Of a stretch of DNA of 64,000 nucleotides, positions 11,478 to 23,132 are shown piece after piece; the first letter of the stretch is position 1; every line of letters begins with the position of its first letter. Source of the stretch: Liopterus haemorrhoidalis (lineage: Eukaryota > Arthropoda > Insecta > Coleoptera > Dytiscidae); NCBI GenBank assembly GCA_963971575.1, contig OZ020611.1, positions 244,676,654 to 244,740,653 on the forward strand, given 5' to 3'. The notes beneath the pieces are model-generated. The model searched no databases. It was not told the origin of the DNA and saw only the letters and a program-made list of their open reading frames with translations. The position numbers and the translations under genes were made by a program.

Positions 11478-12272
11478 TGATTCTTGGAAGGATTAAGGGT
11501 TGTTCAATTAAAGTCAACATTTTAACTAACCTACTTTAATTACGATTACGGTTTAAATATTTACATGATTACACTAGACTTACAATTACGTCGATACAGC
11601 TAAATCCAAATACACAGTCACACACACTAGACACACCTTACACCAAACACTAATTTAACCACTACATGTTTCTAAATATTGTCTCTCCACTTTTTAGCTG
11701 GTCACTACACTAACGTTCATACGGAATTACATTGTTACTTTATTTCGACTCGCCAAACACTCTAAATGTCTCTAACCCATGTCTCTTAAAAACCAACTCC
11801 AAAACATGGTCTTAACCATACGACGGCTTAAGCTCAACTCTCTTAAACATGACTGTTCTGAAAATGCTTACTTCGCCCAACTGTTAAATGTCATTTAACA
11901 CCTCTTGATTATCTGTATTGTACTATCTTAAAATTCATAATTTATTGGTGATAACTTAGATAAATATCCCATTAGAAAATAGCCGAAATCATAATATTTA
12001 TATCTCAGACAAAATTAATTATTATTTATGTGCCTATGGTTGACGTATATTTTTTTAACACAATAATTTACGATTCACTTTTCATGTTCCATTGACGAAG
12101 TGTCAAGTTGCAATAATAAACAATCTCCCGTTATCTTAAATGCCCTTTCTAAGAAATAGATTATTTTTTGTATCGTTTAACAGATTAAATATTTTACTCT
12201 AATTGAATGATTATAATGAATTTATTTATGAAATTTTATTTATGAAATAATACCAAAATTACCTCCCTTACA
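11478..12272 (-). repeat. 3' LTR of the Ty3-like element
   Basis: Direct repeat of 16921-17777, clearest in ACCTACTTTAATTACGATTA and TACAATTACGTCGATACAGC. In element orientation it starts TGTAAGGGAGG and ends GAATCA, giving TG...CA ends. It differs from the 5' LTR by several indels, so the insertion is not very recent. Confidence 0.85.
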
Positions 12273-13435
12273 TTACTCCCCTCCTATCTAAAATTGTTAA
12301 TCTTACCAATTAGATTAATCAATTTTATTTATGAAATAATGAAAAAAATCACAAACCCAACAAGCAAAATTTTGAAAATTAAAATTCACTTCAGTAGATC
12401 GTAAATTCTATAATATTGAAAATCTCTAAATTATTTTCACAATATTCTATCAAAATGTAATATAAAAAAAAATCCCGAATACAATTAATTTCTGTCTGTA
12501 AATTACCCCAAATTTCTAATACTCAAAAAAATTTAAAAAAATTAAACCTCGGAACAACAAGTAATTCTCGCATAAACAAATACACTAAAAAATAATCAGA
12601 AGAACATAAAATGTAACTAAACTTATAAAAATATTCAAATCATATAAATGTAAAATAAGCTACAATAAAACATTGAAAAACAATTGCATTCATTCAATAC
12701 ATAAACACAAAAATGAAAGAAAACATTTGAAAAGAAAGTTCTCTCAATTCAATTTCAAAATTAAAGACAAAAAAAAATTAAAGATAAAAAAAATTTAAAG
12801 ACAAAAAAATTTTACACAAAACATTAAAAAAAAATCTTTAATATAAATTTCAAAATTAGAGACAACACAAAATAAAACGACAAAGAGCATAAAATAATAA
12901 TGCCCTAAAATAATTCTCAAAAATGTTTTCTAACACAAATCATAAAAATAAACAAACAAAAATCAAATAACCAAAATTCAATTCAATAATAATTTTTTAC
13001 CATTAAATCATTTAAAATGGATTCAAATTCTGGGTTACCGAGAAAATTTACGCTAAATATCCCTGCTTTAAAATTACTTCATATTCAATAGACAAAAAAT
13101 AAAAATAAAATGTATTTATTAATTTTTCATCTTTCTCGTTAACTCCTCTCAAAAAATATTATTTCGCCTCCCATAACGTTTGGTGAAATAAGGTTGATTT
13201 CCATTTTACCTGATTATGTACTTAATCTGCCTTAAAACTAAACACTATTTTCACACACTATTCTTTTTGCACTACACAACACTTCTTCTCGCTGTTGACA
13301 AGTAGATCTCCTTCATTGAAATTGATAGTTTGTAACACAATTTTAGTCTTTTATAGTTCCAATATCGCACTTAAATTATTAATTATTGTCTTTCACGAAT
13401 TATTTTGCAAAGTCTTTTATTAAAATGTTTTTGTT
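12273..13435. other. Non-coding 3' part of the LTR element
   Basis: Between the protease/integrase-tail ORF and the 3' LTR there are about 1.16 kb of extremely AT-rich sequence with no long ORF on either strand. No envelope gene is seen. The end next to the LTR (12273-12287) is the polypurine tract. Confidence 0.5.
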
Positions 13436-15211
13436 TCACACTCTGTCTTTATAAATCCACGGGTTATTTGGCGCTGCACCACGTGATCTAGTTAATCTAG
13501 GCGAATTTACAGGTATTAATGTCTCTGGATCATTCACTGCGATTTCTACTTCATCATTAACACTTTCATTTAAATTGTCATTAATATTGTCTCGTCTTAC
13601 TGGTAATAGAAGTTCAAGATACGGACTCTCTTCTTCACTAGAATGTTCGTAACAATCCATTGTTTTATTATTTGGTTTATTTTCACTATCATTATTATTA
13701 TTATTACGTTTATTTTTAATATTATCTAAATAATTGTCATTAGTAAGCTCGTCGTCTGATTCGTCACTACTCATACTATCACTCTCGCTTGATATTAACG
13801 TTTTACACGGTTTTAGTTTATTTACGTGTACTTTGTGAGTTTTATTTCCATAGATTTCTCTGATCTCATAATTAACAGGACCTAAAACTCTAATAATTCG
13901 AAATGGACCTAGCCATTTTGGCAGTAATTTCGGTGCTAGTTCTCTTGATAACACAGGTGGACTTAACATGTACACCTTGTCTCCTACAACATAACTTTTA
14001 TTTCTTGCCTTCTTCGCTGAATCTTGACTTTGTTTCTCTAATTGAAATATGTCGCTAAACTCTGAAGTTAATTCAACTATTTGATTTTTCTTGTCATCTC
14101 TCAAACTTAATTCAGTTTCTTGCAAAATCTCATTCTTCGCACTAACTCTTCTTATTTGCCTCTTCTCACCGTTGCATCCATAACTGTGATGGTCCTGCGC
14201 TGGTTTCTCGATTGGCGTTAAATATCCCACTTTAGTGCCTTCCTGTAAAATAACTCTTTCCGTAGAAACATTTATTATTCTTACGGGTACACTCTTTGCA
14301 GCTTTACATGCAACTCTTGCGATTAAAACACCTTGAAACGGAACTTCTGCTGGTTCTAATAACATATCATCTGAAAGGTAAGCTTCCCTTTCAAAATGAC
14401 CACTTGTAATACATTCGGACCTGGCTGGTATCTCAACTCTTTCAGATAGGCGAACTAAGGACGTGCACTTCCTTTCGTTCTCTGTAGATGAGGTATCGAC
14501 CCTGTCTTCTTTAATTACTTCTTCTTCCATACATTCTTCAAAAATTTGCTTTCGTTCCCTTTCTTGTTCCACACGCTTGTAATCGCTGTCCTCTTGGACT
14601 TCTGCATCTAATTTAAATCTCACACGTTTCTTCTGAGATTTATTCCTTCGCTCGTCAACACGTTGATTAACACTTCTCTGAGTATTATTTTCGCTGCACA
14701 ACTCTACTTCTTCATCATTCTCTCTGTATATATTTTCTTCCGCGTTATTTTCTCTTAATATTTCTTTCTTCGTATTATATTCTAACTCATTTATTAGCGA
14801 CAATTTTATTCCGTTAATATTAATAATACTATCTTCAAAATTGATCTTAGCTCTGTTCTGTTGTAGAAAATCCATGCCCACTAATAAATCTACTTGTGTA
14901 TTTATAGATTTAACGATTAAAAAATTATGTTTAATTTTATTATTCCTATTTCCAATTATCAATTCAACTTGTGTCCATCCTAAATGTGGTATTCTATTTC
15001 CTTGTACGTCTATTAAATTTACTTCACGACCACTTATTCTTTTGCAATTAAATTTATTCACGTTATCCTCGCTTATAAGTGATAATTCCGCTCCTGTATC
15101 TAATAACACATGCTTAGTCCTATTTCCTAGTCTAACTTCAAAAATTTTGCGACATCCTTCTTTCCTATCATCGCATACTCTCGTTATTATTACATTCTCC
15201 GCATTATTCAT
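13436..15211 (-). CDS. Retroviral-type protease ORF fused to an integrase C-terminal tail
   Basis: Intact 591-codon ORF starting in a TAATG overlap with the gag stop. Residues about 35-130 form an aspartic protease, with LLDTGAELSLI near residue 37 and the closing LLVGMDFL segment near residue 112. A long charged, low-complexity spacer follows. At about residue 380 the text EFSDIFQLE, the usual lead-in to the RT domain of Ty3-like Pol, is followed almost at once by VVGDKVYM and WLGPFRIIRVLGPVNYEI, a typical integrase C-terminal (GPF/chromo-adjacent) module. The RT, RNase H and integrase catalytic core have thus been removed without breaking the frame. The remainder (Asp/Asn/Ser-rich) is of unknown role. 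An element of this type would need Pol from a complete relative. Confidence 0.8.
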   Translation of the reverse strand: MNNAENVIITRVCDDRKEGCRKIFEVRLGNRTKHVLLDTGAELSLISEDNVNKFNCKRISGREVNLIDVQGNRIPHLGWTQVELIIGNRNNKIKHNFLIVKSINTQVDLLVGMDFLQQNRAKINFEDSIININGIKLSLINELEYNTKKEILRENNAEENIYRENDEEVELCSENNTQRSVNQRVDERRNKSQKKRVRFKLDAEVQEDSDYKRVEQERERKQIFEECMEEEVIKEDRVDTSSTENERKCTSLVRLSERVEIPARSECITSGHFEREAYLSDDMLLEPAEVPFQGVLIARVACKAAKSVPVRIINVSTERVILQEGTKVGYLTPIEKPAQDHHSYGCNGEKRQIRRVSAKNEILQETELSLRDDKKNQIVELTSEFSDIFQLEKQSQDSAKKARNKSYVVGDKVYMLSPPVLSRELAPKLLPKWLGPFRIIRVLGPVNYEIREIYGNKTHKVHVNKLKPCKTLISSESDSMSSDESDDELTNDNYLDNIKNKRNNNNNDSENKPNNKTMDCYEHSSEEESPYLELLLPVRRDNINDNLNESVNDEVEIAVNDPETLIPVNSPRLTRSRGAAPNNPWIYKDRV

Positions 15212-16254
15212 TATTGGTCGGCACCCCCTACGGAGCGAATTAGAGAGAGCCGGTTGAAGTTTAAATGCGACTTACAATTTTTCGCAAAATGTCCCTTATT
15301 TCTACATTTAAAACAAATAATTTCGGAATACGATCTCACTATACGATCATCTTCTGACCAAAATCTACGCTTAAAATTTTTGTCATAATTTCTTTCTTGA
15401 TATGTATAATTGCGGTGATAATTTTGTTTATAACTTCTATTATTACGGTTAAACGCAAAATTCCTGTTTTGACTTTTGATGTAAAATTTTTGTTGACCCA
15501 ATCTATTGTTTAAAAAATTACAACCATTTCCAGATGTTTTTCTGTAATATGACCTACCCTTAGGAGGTACCTGCTGTGACGGTCGTTGAACCCATGTAAA
15601 TGGTTTATTTTTAGAATGACAAATTTTTTGCTCAGTTTTAAAAATTTTGTTGTTAATATCTTTCACTCTTAACGCGATTTCTACAGCTTCTTCAAAATTT
15701 TTCGGTTCTGCAAACATTACTTTGCTTTTTATTGATGGAATCAATCCGTTAATAAAACAAACTTTAAGGTCGTGCCTTAATTTATCAACCAAAAAATTAT
15801 TTTCACTTACATCTTCGGATTTTCTAAGAAACTTTAATCCCGCTATTCTAATTCTTACTCTAAATTCTTCTACCGATTCGTTTGAATTTTGCCGAATAGT
15901 ATAAAATGCTTCCATATCTTCCGCTTACGTATTTTCTATGCCTTTAAATCTTCTTATTAATGCTTTTCTAATTTGATCCCATGTTGTACTTATCTTAGTT
16001 AATGATGGTTCCGATTTTATAAGTTTTTTCGCTTCTCCATGTAAATGCGTGCGTACCATTATTACTTTTTCGTAGTCTGTCCATTTTGCCATTAATGCAA
16101 TACACTCAAACTCATCAATAAAATCTTCAACGTCTGAATTACCATTGTATCGTGGAACTGATCCAATTGAAATATTTGCAACACAGGTAGTTGTATGCTG
16201 AACTGAAGGTAAGGCAGCTTGCGCCTGTACTACTGGAGTCTGTTTATTTGCCAT
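15211..16254 (-). pseudogene. gag of the Ty3-like element, one in-frame stop
   Basis: Two frames lie in the same register: 16254-15925 and 15915-15211, separated only by a TAA at 15925-15927. Together they form a Ty3-type Gag. A capsid-like N-terminal part has YNGNSDVEDFIDEFE and LHGEAKKLI. A second capsid part has MEAFYTIRQNSNESVEEFR. A basic linker leads to a CCHC zinc knuckle, CFKCRNKGHFAKNCKSH. The single stop would truncate Gag before the knuckle. Gag binds and packages the RNA in the cytoplasm. The stop of the second part overlaps the start of the protease ORF by one base (TAATG). Confidence 0.8.
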
Positions 16255-16920
16255 TTCGATTATTTATCTCAATCCGTTAATATGAAAAAAAATCTATGTG
16301 AACTATTAATTATCGTCGTAGAAATATTAATTATTATAGAAATTTCATTCTTATTTTATGAATTTATCAATTTAATTTTAGATAATTATTTAAATTGTAT
16401 ATTACTTTTTTATTAACGCGGTACGGAACTCTATTATTATTTGTTTGCATTTAAAAACCTCATTCTATCCCAAAGAATCATAAGCGAAGCAGCCAGTACT
16501 TAAGAATAGTTTTAATCTCAACACTAAATTACTCATAATTACGCAATCTTTACTAAACTTACTTGAAAAACTAACTATTTACTCATATATTAAAAGAATT
16601 TTACACCTCATATGGGTTATTCTCAAAATTCTAATACAACCCATTGTGCCTAATTCTCAATAAAAATCTAATCCTCATTATTATCATTATTTCGCATTAA
16701 TTCCTAATTCCTTTACGAATTTTCTCAAACCAAAAACACTGATTATTCTCAAGCGAATACATTTAATTATCCAATATTCCCAATACCTCACGAAAAAATT
16801 ACACTCGATAACCGTTTATGCGGTTACACTATTCCTACGTAAAACACCTAACATAAAATTATATAATAATACTATTCTCAAGTAACACACCTGACAACCA
16901 AATTATGTGGTTTATTGCAG

Positions 16921-17777
16921 AGATTCTTAAGGAAGATTTAAGGGTTGATGAATTAAAGTCAATATTTTAACTAACCTACTTTAATTACGATTACGGTTTA
17001 AATATTTACATGATTACACTAGACTTACAATTACGTCGATACAGCTAAATCCAAAAACACAGTCACACACACTAGACACACTTAACACCAACATTAATTT
17101 AACCACTGGACACCACAGTCCTGACTGACATCCTCTATAACCATTTATCTCTCACATGTCTTTAGCTGGGCACTACACTAACGTTCATACGGAATTACTT
17201 GTTACATTTTACTTGACTTGACCGACAACACTAAATGTCTCTAACCCATGACTCTTAAAAACCAACTCCAAAACATGACTTAACTTTACGACGGTTTAAG
17301 CTCAACTCTTTTTTAACATCTTAACGTCATGACGGTTTAACATCTACTGCTTAAAACGCGACCAGCCTGGAAATTCTTACTTCGCCCAACTGTTAAATGT
17401 CATTTAACACCCCTTGATTATCTATCTTGTACTATCTTAAAATTCATAATTTATTGGTGATAACTCAGATAATATCCCATTAGAAAATAGCCGAATCATC
17501 AAATTTATCTCAGACAGAATTTAATTATTATTTATGTGCTTATGGTTGACGTATATTTATTTAACACAATAATTTACGATTCACTTTTCATGTTCCCTTG
17601 ACAAAGTGTCAAGTTGCATTAATAAACAATCTACCGTTATCTTAAATGCCCTTTCTAAGCAATAGATTATTTTTGTATCGTTTAACAGATTAAATATTTT
17701 ACTCTAATTGAATGATTATAATGAATTTATTTATGAAATTTTATTTATGAAATAATACCAAATTTACCTCCCTTACA
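16921..17777 (-). repeat. 5' LTR of the Ty3-like element
   Basis: Partner of 11478-12272. It carries two insertions relative to it, near 17100-17160 (CTGACATCCTCTATAACC) and near 17305-17365. The gag start lies 0.7 kb inward. The boundary at 17777 (CCTCCCTTACA) is sharp against a family-B fragment. Confidence 0.85.
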
Positions 17778-17982
17778 ACGTACTAAGGGCTTTCATTTTA
17801 TACCCTACTCAGAATTTAAAAAAAATATTTTTGTTTTCGATGAGCACATATTTGTTTATATTTTTAGGGGGGTATGTTTTTTAGATGTTTTAGTATTTTT
17901 CCTATGTGCGGGTCAAAGAGTTGTATAAGCATGCCAAATTTCAACTCTTTAGGTTTAGCCGTTTGGGTACAATTTTTACCGA

Positions 17983-18040
<58 letters not shown>

Positions 18041-18094
18041 GACAAAATGACGGTATAAGGTTTTTTGGTCATACCTACAAAACCCTAAAAAGCA
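17778..18094 (-). mobile_element. Helentron-like family B, fragment B1
   Basis: 5' portion of family B in reverse orientation. It runs from TACTAAGGGCTTTCATTT through ATGTGCGGGTCAAAGAGTTG and a pure (ACAG)n run (about 17985-18039) to the 5' end CATACCTACAAAACCCTAAA. The other half is missing at the LTR junction. Confidence 0.75.
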
Positions 18095-19362
18095 TTTTCA
18101 CACCACAATTATTATATTAAATGCATTTTGAGTTCAAAAAAAGCTTTATTTTTTTTATTATTTTCAAGAAAGAGCTGCAGCTTCGCAGCGCGTACTCAGG
18201 AGCCGCCACTGGGTTGGTCCCTAAAGCTAAAATAAGGGTGTGTCCCTGAAGCTATGTTAAGGGTTTGTCGCTAGAGCTAGAACAAGGGTGTGTCCCAAAA
18301 ACTATGTTGCCAATGTAAGGCAGTAAGAAGGGTGTGTCCCTAAAGTCATGTTGAGATTTTTGACATTGATGACGTAAGGTGTGCCCCTATGAGGTGCTGC
18401 CGGTGATGTAAGAACCGATTATGTTGGGAAGAAACACTTCCGTGTTCAACTGCGAGCTATAAAAATTGTTGGGTGCAATTTCATTACCAACAAGACCATC
18501 GACTTTCAACCAAAGTTACCGTTCAGATGTGCTTACATCAATTATTACCTTGAAAGACAAATTAATGTGTAGGAAGCACGTTCCGAGACCTGACGTTACA
18601 TCAAGATGATGTCAAGCAGCAAGTTGGGGTCCGAATGGATAGATGACTGCCAATGAAGAAGGCTCTGACAACCATAAATTCCGAATGAGATAGCTGACTA
18701 GATGAGGTGAAGCTGGATGTGCAATATGGCAAGTAAACTAACAAATGTTGCAAGGTAATGATAGTGTATTTAAAATTATGTTAGAATCTCAGAAATTGGG
18801 TTAAAGCAATTTTGTGAAAATCGAGTGTAATATTTGATAACTCTCCGTTACTTGTGGAAAGTTTGATCTCTCTGTTTCAGATGAAATGATGGCTACTTTA
18901 GTGAAGTAACCAACTGGTGGCTGAGCGAGATTTCTGGAGCATGACATCAGAGGCTATCTGCGCCTACACAGGCTAGGATGCGGTGAAATGTCTGTTTTCC
19001 CTGAAGTGCTGATCCTGATTTCTCCCGATGGTGTAAGCTTGTGTCAGTCTGGCCGTGTTAGCAATAAAATAATTATTAAACATTTATTGCAATATTATAA
19101 CATAAACAATAAGCCATATCATTTGTAAAATCATATGGTTTCTTATATTTGAATGTATTGGACATAATTGTTTCTTATCATTTATTAATTGTGAGAATTG
19201 TAATCCGCTTATATGTTATGTGATGCTAATAAATGAACGGGCCGCTGCTGGTCAGCTGGTTGGGGCATTCTGTGCTCAGATACCGACTGCTCACGTTACA
19301 AAGCTGCTTCTTCTAAATTAGGATATTTTTAATAAATAGTGTTAAAAGTTATTAGTGTGTTA
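18095..19362. other. Unexplained 1.27 kb with degenerate ~28-bp repeats
   Basis: At about 18212-18345 a phrase like GGGTGTGTCCCTAAAGCTATG recurs four to five times with 25-45-bp spacing. The rest, about 18395-19060, has medium GC and no long ORF. AATAAA occurs at 19063 and elsewhere. I recognise no gene or element. Confidence 0.3.
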
Positions 19363-20545
19363 TTTTTAGGGTTTTGTAGGTATGGCCAAAAAACCCTATA
19401 CCGTCATTTTGTCGTCTGTCTGTCTGTCTGTCTGTCTGTCTGTTCGGTAAAAATTGTAGCCAAACGGCTAAACCTAGAGAGTTGAAATTTGGCATGCTTA
19501 TAAAACTCTTTGACCCGCACATAGGAAAAATACTAAAACATCTAAAAAACATATCCCCCTAAAAATATAAACAAATATGTGCTCATCGAAAAAAAAAAAT
19601 ATTTTTTTATAATTCTGAGTAGGGTATCAAATGAAAGCCCTTGGTACGTGGATTAACGATCAAATTTTTATTTTTGCAAAATAAATTATTTTGAAGCGAT
19701 TTTGGTCAAAATTGTGCAAAAAATTTTTTGTCCCACACCCTGTAGCCCAGATGGTTTAAACTAAAAATCTGGAAAAATTCTAAGTAATGTACATTGGTGT
19801 GAACCGGAATAGTTCAACAGGAATTTTTTATCAGATTAGGTTTTTGGAAAAAAACGCATTTTTTGTGATTTTTGGCTAATAATGTACACAAGTTATAGCT
19901 TTGTAACAAGCCACACTCTAACTTATAAGCAAAAACATCTTTTTACACTATTTGTAAATATAAAATACCTGCACATATGTCCAATTGTGATAGGAGGTGT
20001 AATGTAAATATTATTAATTATTGTAAACATTTAAACAATAAAGAATTTTTGAAAGCAAAGCAAGCTGACTTTTCATCCAAGGAACCTGATCCGATAGGGA
20101 TCGAACCCTGAGAGAAGAGACTATATTATTTTTGTTTTTTTTTTTTTTAATTTTTATATTGTTTAAATTATTTTTTCAAAATTCTAATTATATTTTGGCA
20201 AATGTTGCATTTAATTTTTAAAAGCGTAAATTTAATAGCCAGTAGAAATTGTTTAAATTATAATTTAATTCTGTTTCAATGTACACGAAATCAGAGGGGC
20301 GGAACTTATAACAACCAATGGAAGCCATAGGCGCAATTTTTAATATTCTTAATGAACCTTGCTATATAAAAAAAAATACTGCACATATTTAGAAACCTAA
20401 ATAATGGTATTAAGCGTTCGAATTAAAATTAACAAAAAAAATATTTTAATATAAAATTTGTTTTCGCATCCAAAATAATCATCAATAGCTTACTAAACAC
20501 CTGCAAAACCCTGAAATGTGTGAAAATTCACACTTCACATAAATT
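19363..20545 (+). mobile_element. Helentron-like family B, full-length copy B2
   Basis: The forward copy starts TTTTTAGGGTTTTGTAGGTA, with a (GTCT)n run at 19418-19443. It ends with CACCTGCAAAACCCTGAAAT, the inverse of the 5' start, and the palindrome GTGTGAAAATTCACAC at 20518-20534. An internal B-box-like segment, GGGATCGAACCCTG, is at about 20098-20112, followed by a T-rich run. A short ORF-like stretch near the microsatellite is a translation artefact. Confidence 0.75.
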
Positions 20546-21003
20546 TTTTTATAACAGTTCCTTATATCAGAAGTGGGATGAAATCCATGTTTGTACATTC
20601 GTATTGTTTATCAGGTATGTGGTAATCTTTGGTGCCAAAACACTGAACAATAAACATTTATATTTTTGTTAATAAGAGACGGTGATTATGATCATTCAGT
20701 CCACAAGCGATCCGTACTAGGGCAAATTATCTTTAAGTTAGGAATTTAGAGTAAAATTTAGAATAATTTTGGGGTTATTCAAATAAGTTAGATGCTAAAT
20801 TAAATAACATTTGATTGTGATGTTATGTAAGTTGTTTTAATGATCGTATCAAGTTATTAGCGTAACAACAGTTATTAAATAATTTTGAATACTGAATAAT
20901 AATTATTATTTTTGGTATAGTTTTGAAATTATCAAATTTTAAGCATTAATTTTTGGAATTTTGATTTTTTATTATGTTTTAATATAATTTAAAATAGTTA
21001 AAC
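20546..21003. other. Leader-like AT-rich sequence before a gag-like stub
   Basis: There is no ORF. GACGGTGATTATGATCATTC begins a segment at about 20688 that could be the 5' leader of a lost LTR element, because it leads into the gag-like start at 21004. Support is only positional. Confidence 0.25.
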
Positions 21004-21174
21004 ATGGCTGAAGACGGTGAACCCAGTTCACAGACGATTTTAACCGAATTAGTTAAATGTTTAAAAAATAATAGGACGTCCATTGAACAAATAGATTTGC
21101 CTACATTTAGACCCGAAACGGACGAGTTATTAGTGTGTTATTTCTTTATAACAATATCTAACAGTTCCTTATAA
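21004..21174 (+). pseudogene. Truncated gag-like N-terminus
   Basis: A 56-codon frame starts MAEDGEPSSQ and reaches LPTFRPETD. The Leu-Pro-x-Phe-x-Pro phrase occurs near the start of many Ty3-like insect Gag proteins, just before the capsid. After RPETD (21123) the sequence changes abruptly to one that also flanks the family-B copy at 19344. The frame then ends at unrelated codons. It is therefore a broken stub. Confidence 0.35.
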
Positions 21175-22310
21175 TATATATTGATGTACAATATTAATTA
21201 ATTCAAATGTATGACGCTGAATAACAATCAACGTGGACTAGAAACAAGTGTTTTACATTGTAAATGTGGTGACCTCAATGAGAACTAAAGTCACACAGCT
21301 CTGATCTTCTTACACACTGAATTCTTGTTTGAAATAGAGTGTAGGTGGCTCAATGGTAACACAGAGGAGGCAGTATTGAAAAAAAAATAAGTATTTTTTT
21401 TTGCAAATACTTATGATTTAACAATGTGCTAAAACATAGAAATTACCGCCCCCCCCCATGATCCAGCAATGTGTGATAAGATAATCTTATTGCGTAGCTG
21501 ACTTGGAACAGGCCACAAGCCGAAAGTCGAGTGTCCAACTCTTTAGATAAATTCAGATATATCGACAAACAGACTTAACATTTGATAACATTTATTGATC
21601 CAAATGGAATATTTGCGAAACACTTGAATTCTTATCAGTATTTCTTAGAATCAATAAAACAAATAGATATTATCAAGTGTTGGGTAACTGTTTTTTATAT
21701 TCGACATAATATTTATCCTCCTCTTTGAAGAGCATTAAATTATTTAATGAAGTTTATAATGTCGTGAATTATGAACAAGTTGCGTAATGAGTGTGCCGTC
21801 CATTGGAGCTCTCCAGCGGCACCTAGGGCCTGGGATGGAACAACGCCTACACCTGTACACTGAACAGGCTCGTGCCTATTTCTCTAACAATCATTTAAAG
21901 ATACACACGTGGCAGCCTGGTTCACTGTCCCGGGAATTCTCAGGATTCATTTGGCCACTTTGATATGAAAGTTAGTCTTGATCCCCGGGATTAGCAGCTC
22001 GAGACTCGAGACATTTTCTAAATTTTACCAGTAATTAAGGAGACGTTATTATTTTAATTTTGATTTATTTAGTTATTTTTATCTCCATTCAGTTTTTTAA
22101 ATCCAAAATATCAGACCATATCAATTCTGTTCTTCAATTTTATAAATAATCCAAGTGAGTGGGATTAATAATATTATACTCGCTAACGATGTAAATTTGT
22201 TGGGAGAAATGATTTCAAGACAAACTAGGTCCTTTGCGCGACAGAAGATGACATTTGAACTACAGATATTGTACTCGTAAGTGCGTACGTACAGAGGAGT
22301 TGCACTTATG
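21175..22310. other. No recognised gene
   Basis: AT-rich, with a run of nine C at about 21449 and a GC-richer patch at 21795-21990 (TCCAGCGGCACCTAGGGCC). I see no ORF, tRNA or terminal repeat. Confidence 0.25.
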
Positions 22311-22877
22311 CCGGGTTTACATTGGTAGAGTAAAAGAGCTAGTAACTAGCGCAAGTACTACGCGCTTTACTCTACTATCTTATTTTCAGGATAGTAGGTG
22401 TTCATACGCAATTGACATACATATCTTATTTTCTGGATAGTAAGTGTCAAAATATATTTGACATCTTCACTGTGATTTTGTAGTGCAATTATCTTTTTGC
22501 AAAAAATAGTTTATGAATGTGGATATACAAAATCGCCGGCGTGATGCCATTAAAAAAATGGTATTTTGAATTACATCATTTCTTGTGGAGGAAATAATTG
22601 ATTGTCTTATTGAAGTATTCGGTACAGAATATAAGCCTAAACAAAAATGGGTTAAAAAATGGATTGATAGAAGAACTATCCATGGCGCATCAGTCCTATT
22701 TCGTGAATTAGCCGTGGAAGATCAAAAAGAGTACAGACTGTGTTTAAGAATGACACCAGATGATTTTAATAGGCTATTAAATTTAGTTAGTCCATTAATA
22801 CAACAAACTGATACACTAATAAGGGATGCGATTCTAGCAAAAATAAAATTGGAATTAACGCTTTATTTCCTAACCAC
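22311..22877 (+). pseudogene. Second PIF/Harbinger fragment (5' end and first exon)
   Basis: GGGTTTACATTGGTAGAGTA at about 22312 looks like a Harbinger terminal sequence. From about 22580 a frame reads EEIIDCLIEVFG, then WVKKWIDRRTIHGASVLFRE and LRMTPDDFNRLL, the conserved N-terminal region of HARBI1/ALP1-like transposases. It continues to LELTLYFLTT, the usual position of the first intron or helix end. The frame has no ATG in register (it opens with GTG), and the coding sequence stops at an inserted hAT end at 22878. The catalytic domain is absent. Confidence 0.75.
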
Positions 22878-23085
22878 CAGTGGTCCCCAGAAAAATTTTA
22901 GTAGTCCGCGAAAGTTTTTATGTGTTTTTTGCAGTTTTATTTTTAATTTATTTTGCACATTTTTTATGTAAATAGTTTATATTTTGTTTATTTTCTGTAA
23001 ACTTTCTGTGATTTTCTACAAATAAAATAAATGTGTTTAGTAGCACATTAAATATATTTGTTTTCATGCAAAAAATAAACCAACA
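22878..23085 (+). mobile_element. hAT terminal fragment
   Basis: CAGTGGTCCCCAGAAAAATT resembles the well-known hAT (Charlie-like) terminus CAGTGGTCCCCA. It follows directly on the broken Harbinger frame. The other end is missing, cut off by the LINE that begins about 23090. Confidence 0.4.
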
Positions 23086-23132
23086 ATTATTATTAGTAGT
23101 CGGTGTAAGAAAATTATATATATGTCACGCTA

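Larger units (their letters stand above)
11478..17777 (-). mobile_element. Ty3-like LTR retrotransposon, internally deleted
   Basis: Two long direct repeats bracket a gag-protease region, all reading on the minus strand. The 5' LTR is at 16921-17777 and the 3' LTR at 11478-12272. The internal part holds gag (15211-16254) and a protease ORF fused to an integrase tail (13436-15211). RT, RNase H and the integrase core are absent. A polypurine tract (ATAGGAGGGGAGTAA on the minus strand, 12273-12287) abuts the 3' LTR. Flanks do not match each other as a target duplication: the right flank is a family-B copy and the left flank is unrelated, so the locus has been rearranged. Confidence 0.85.

Noticed and set aside
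11478..17777. Endogenous retrovirus with envelope
   Set aside because: No env-like ORF with signal peptide or transmembrane segment is seen; the region between the protease ORF and the 3' LTR is non-coding.
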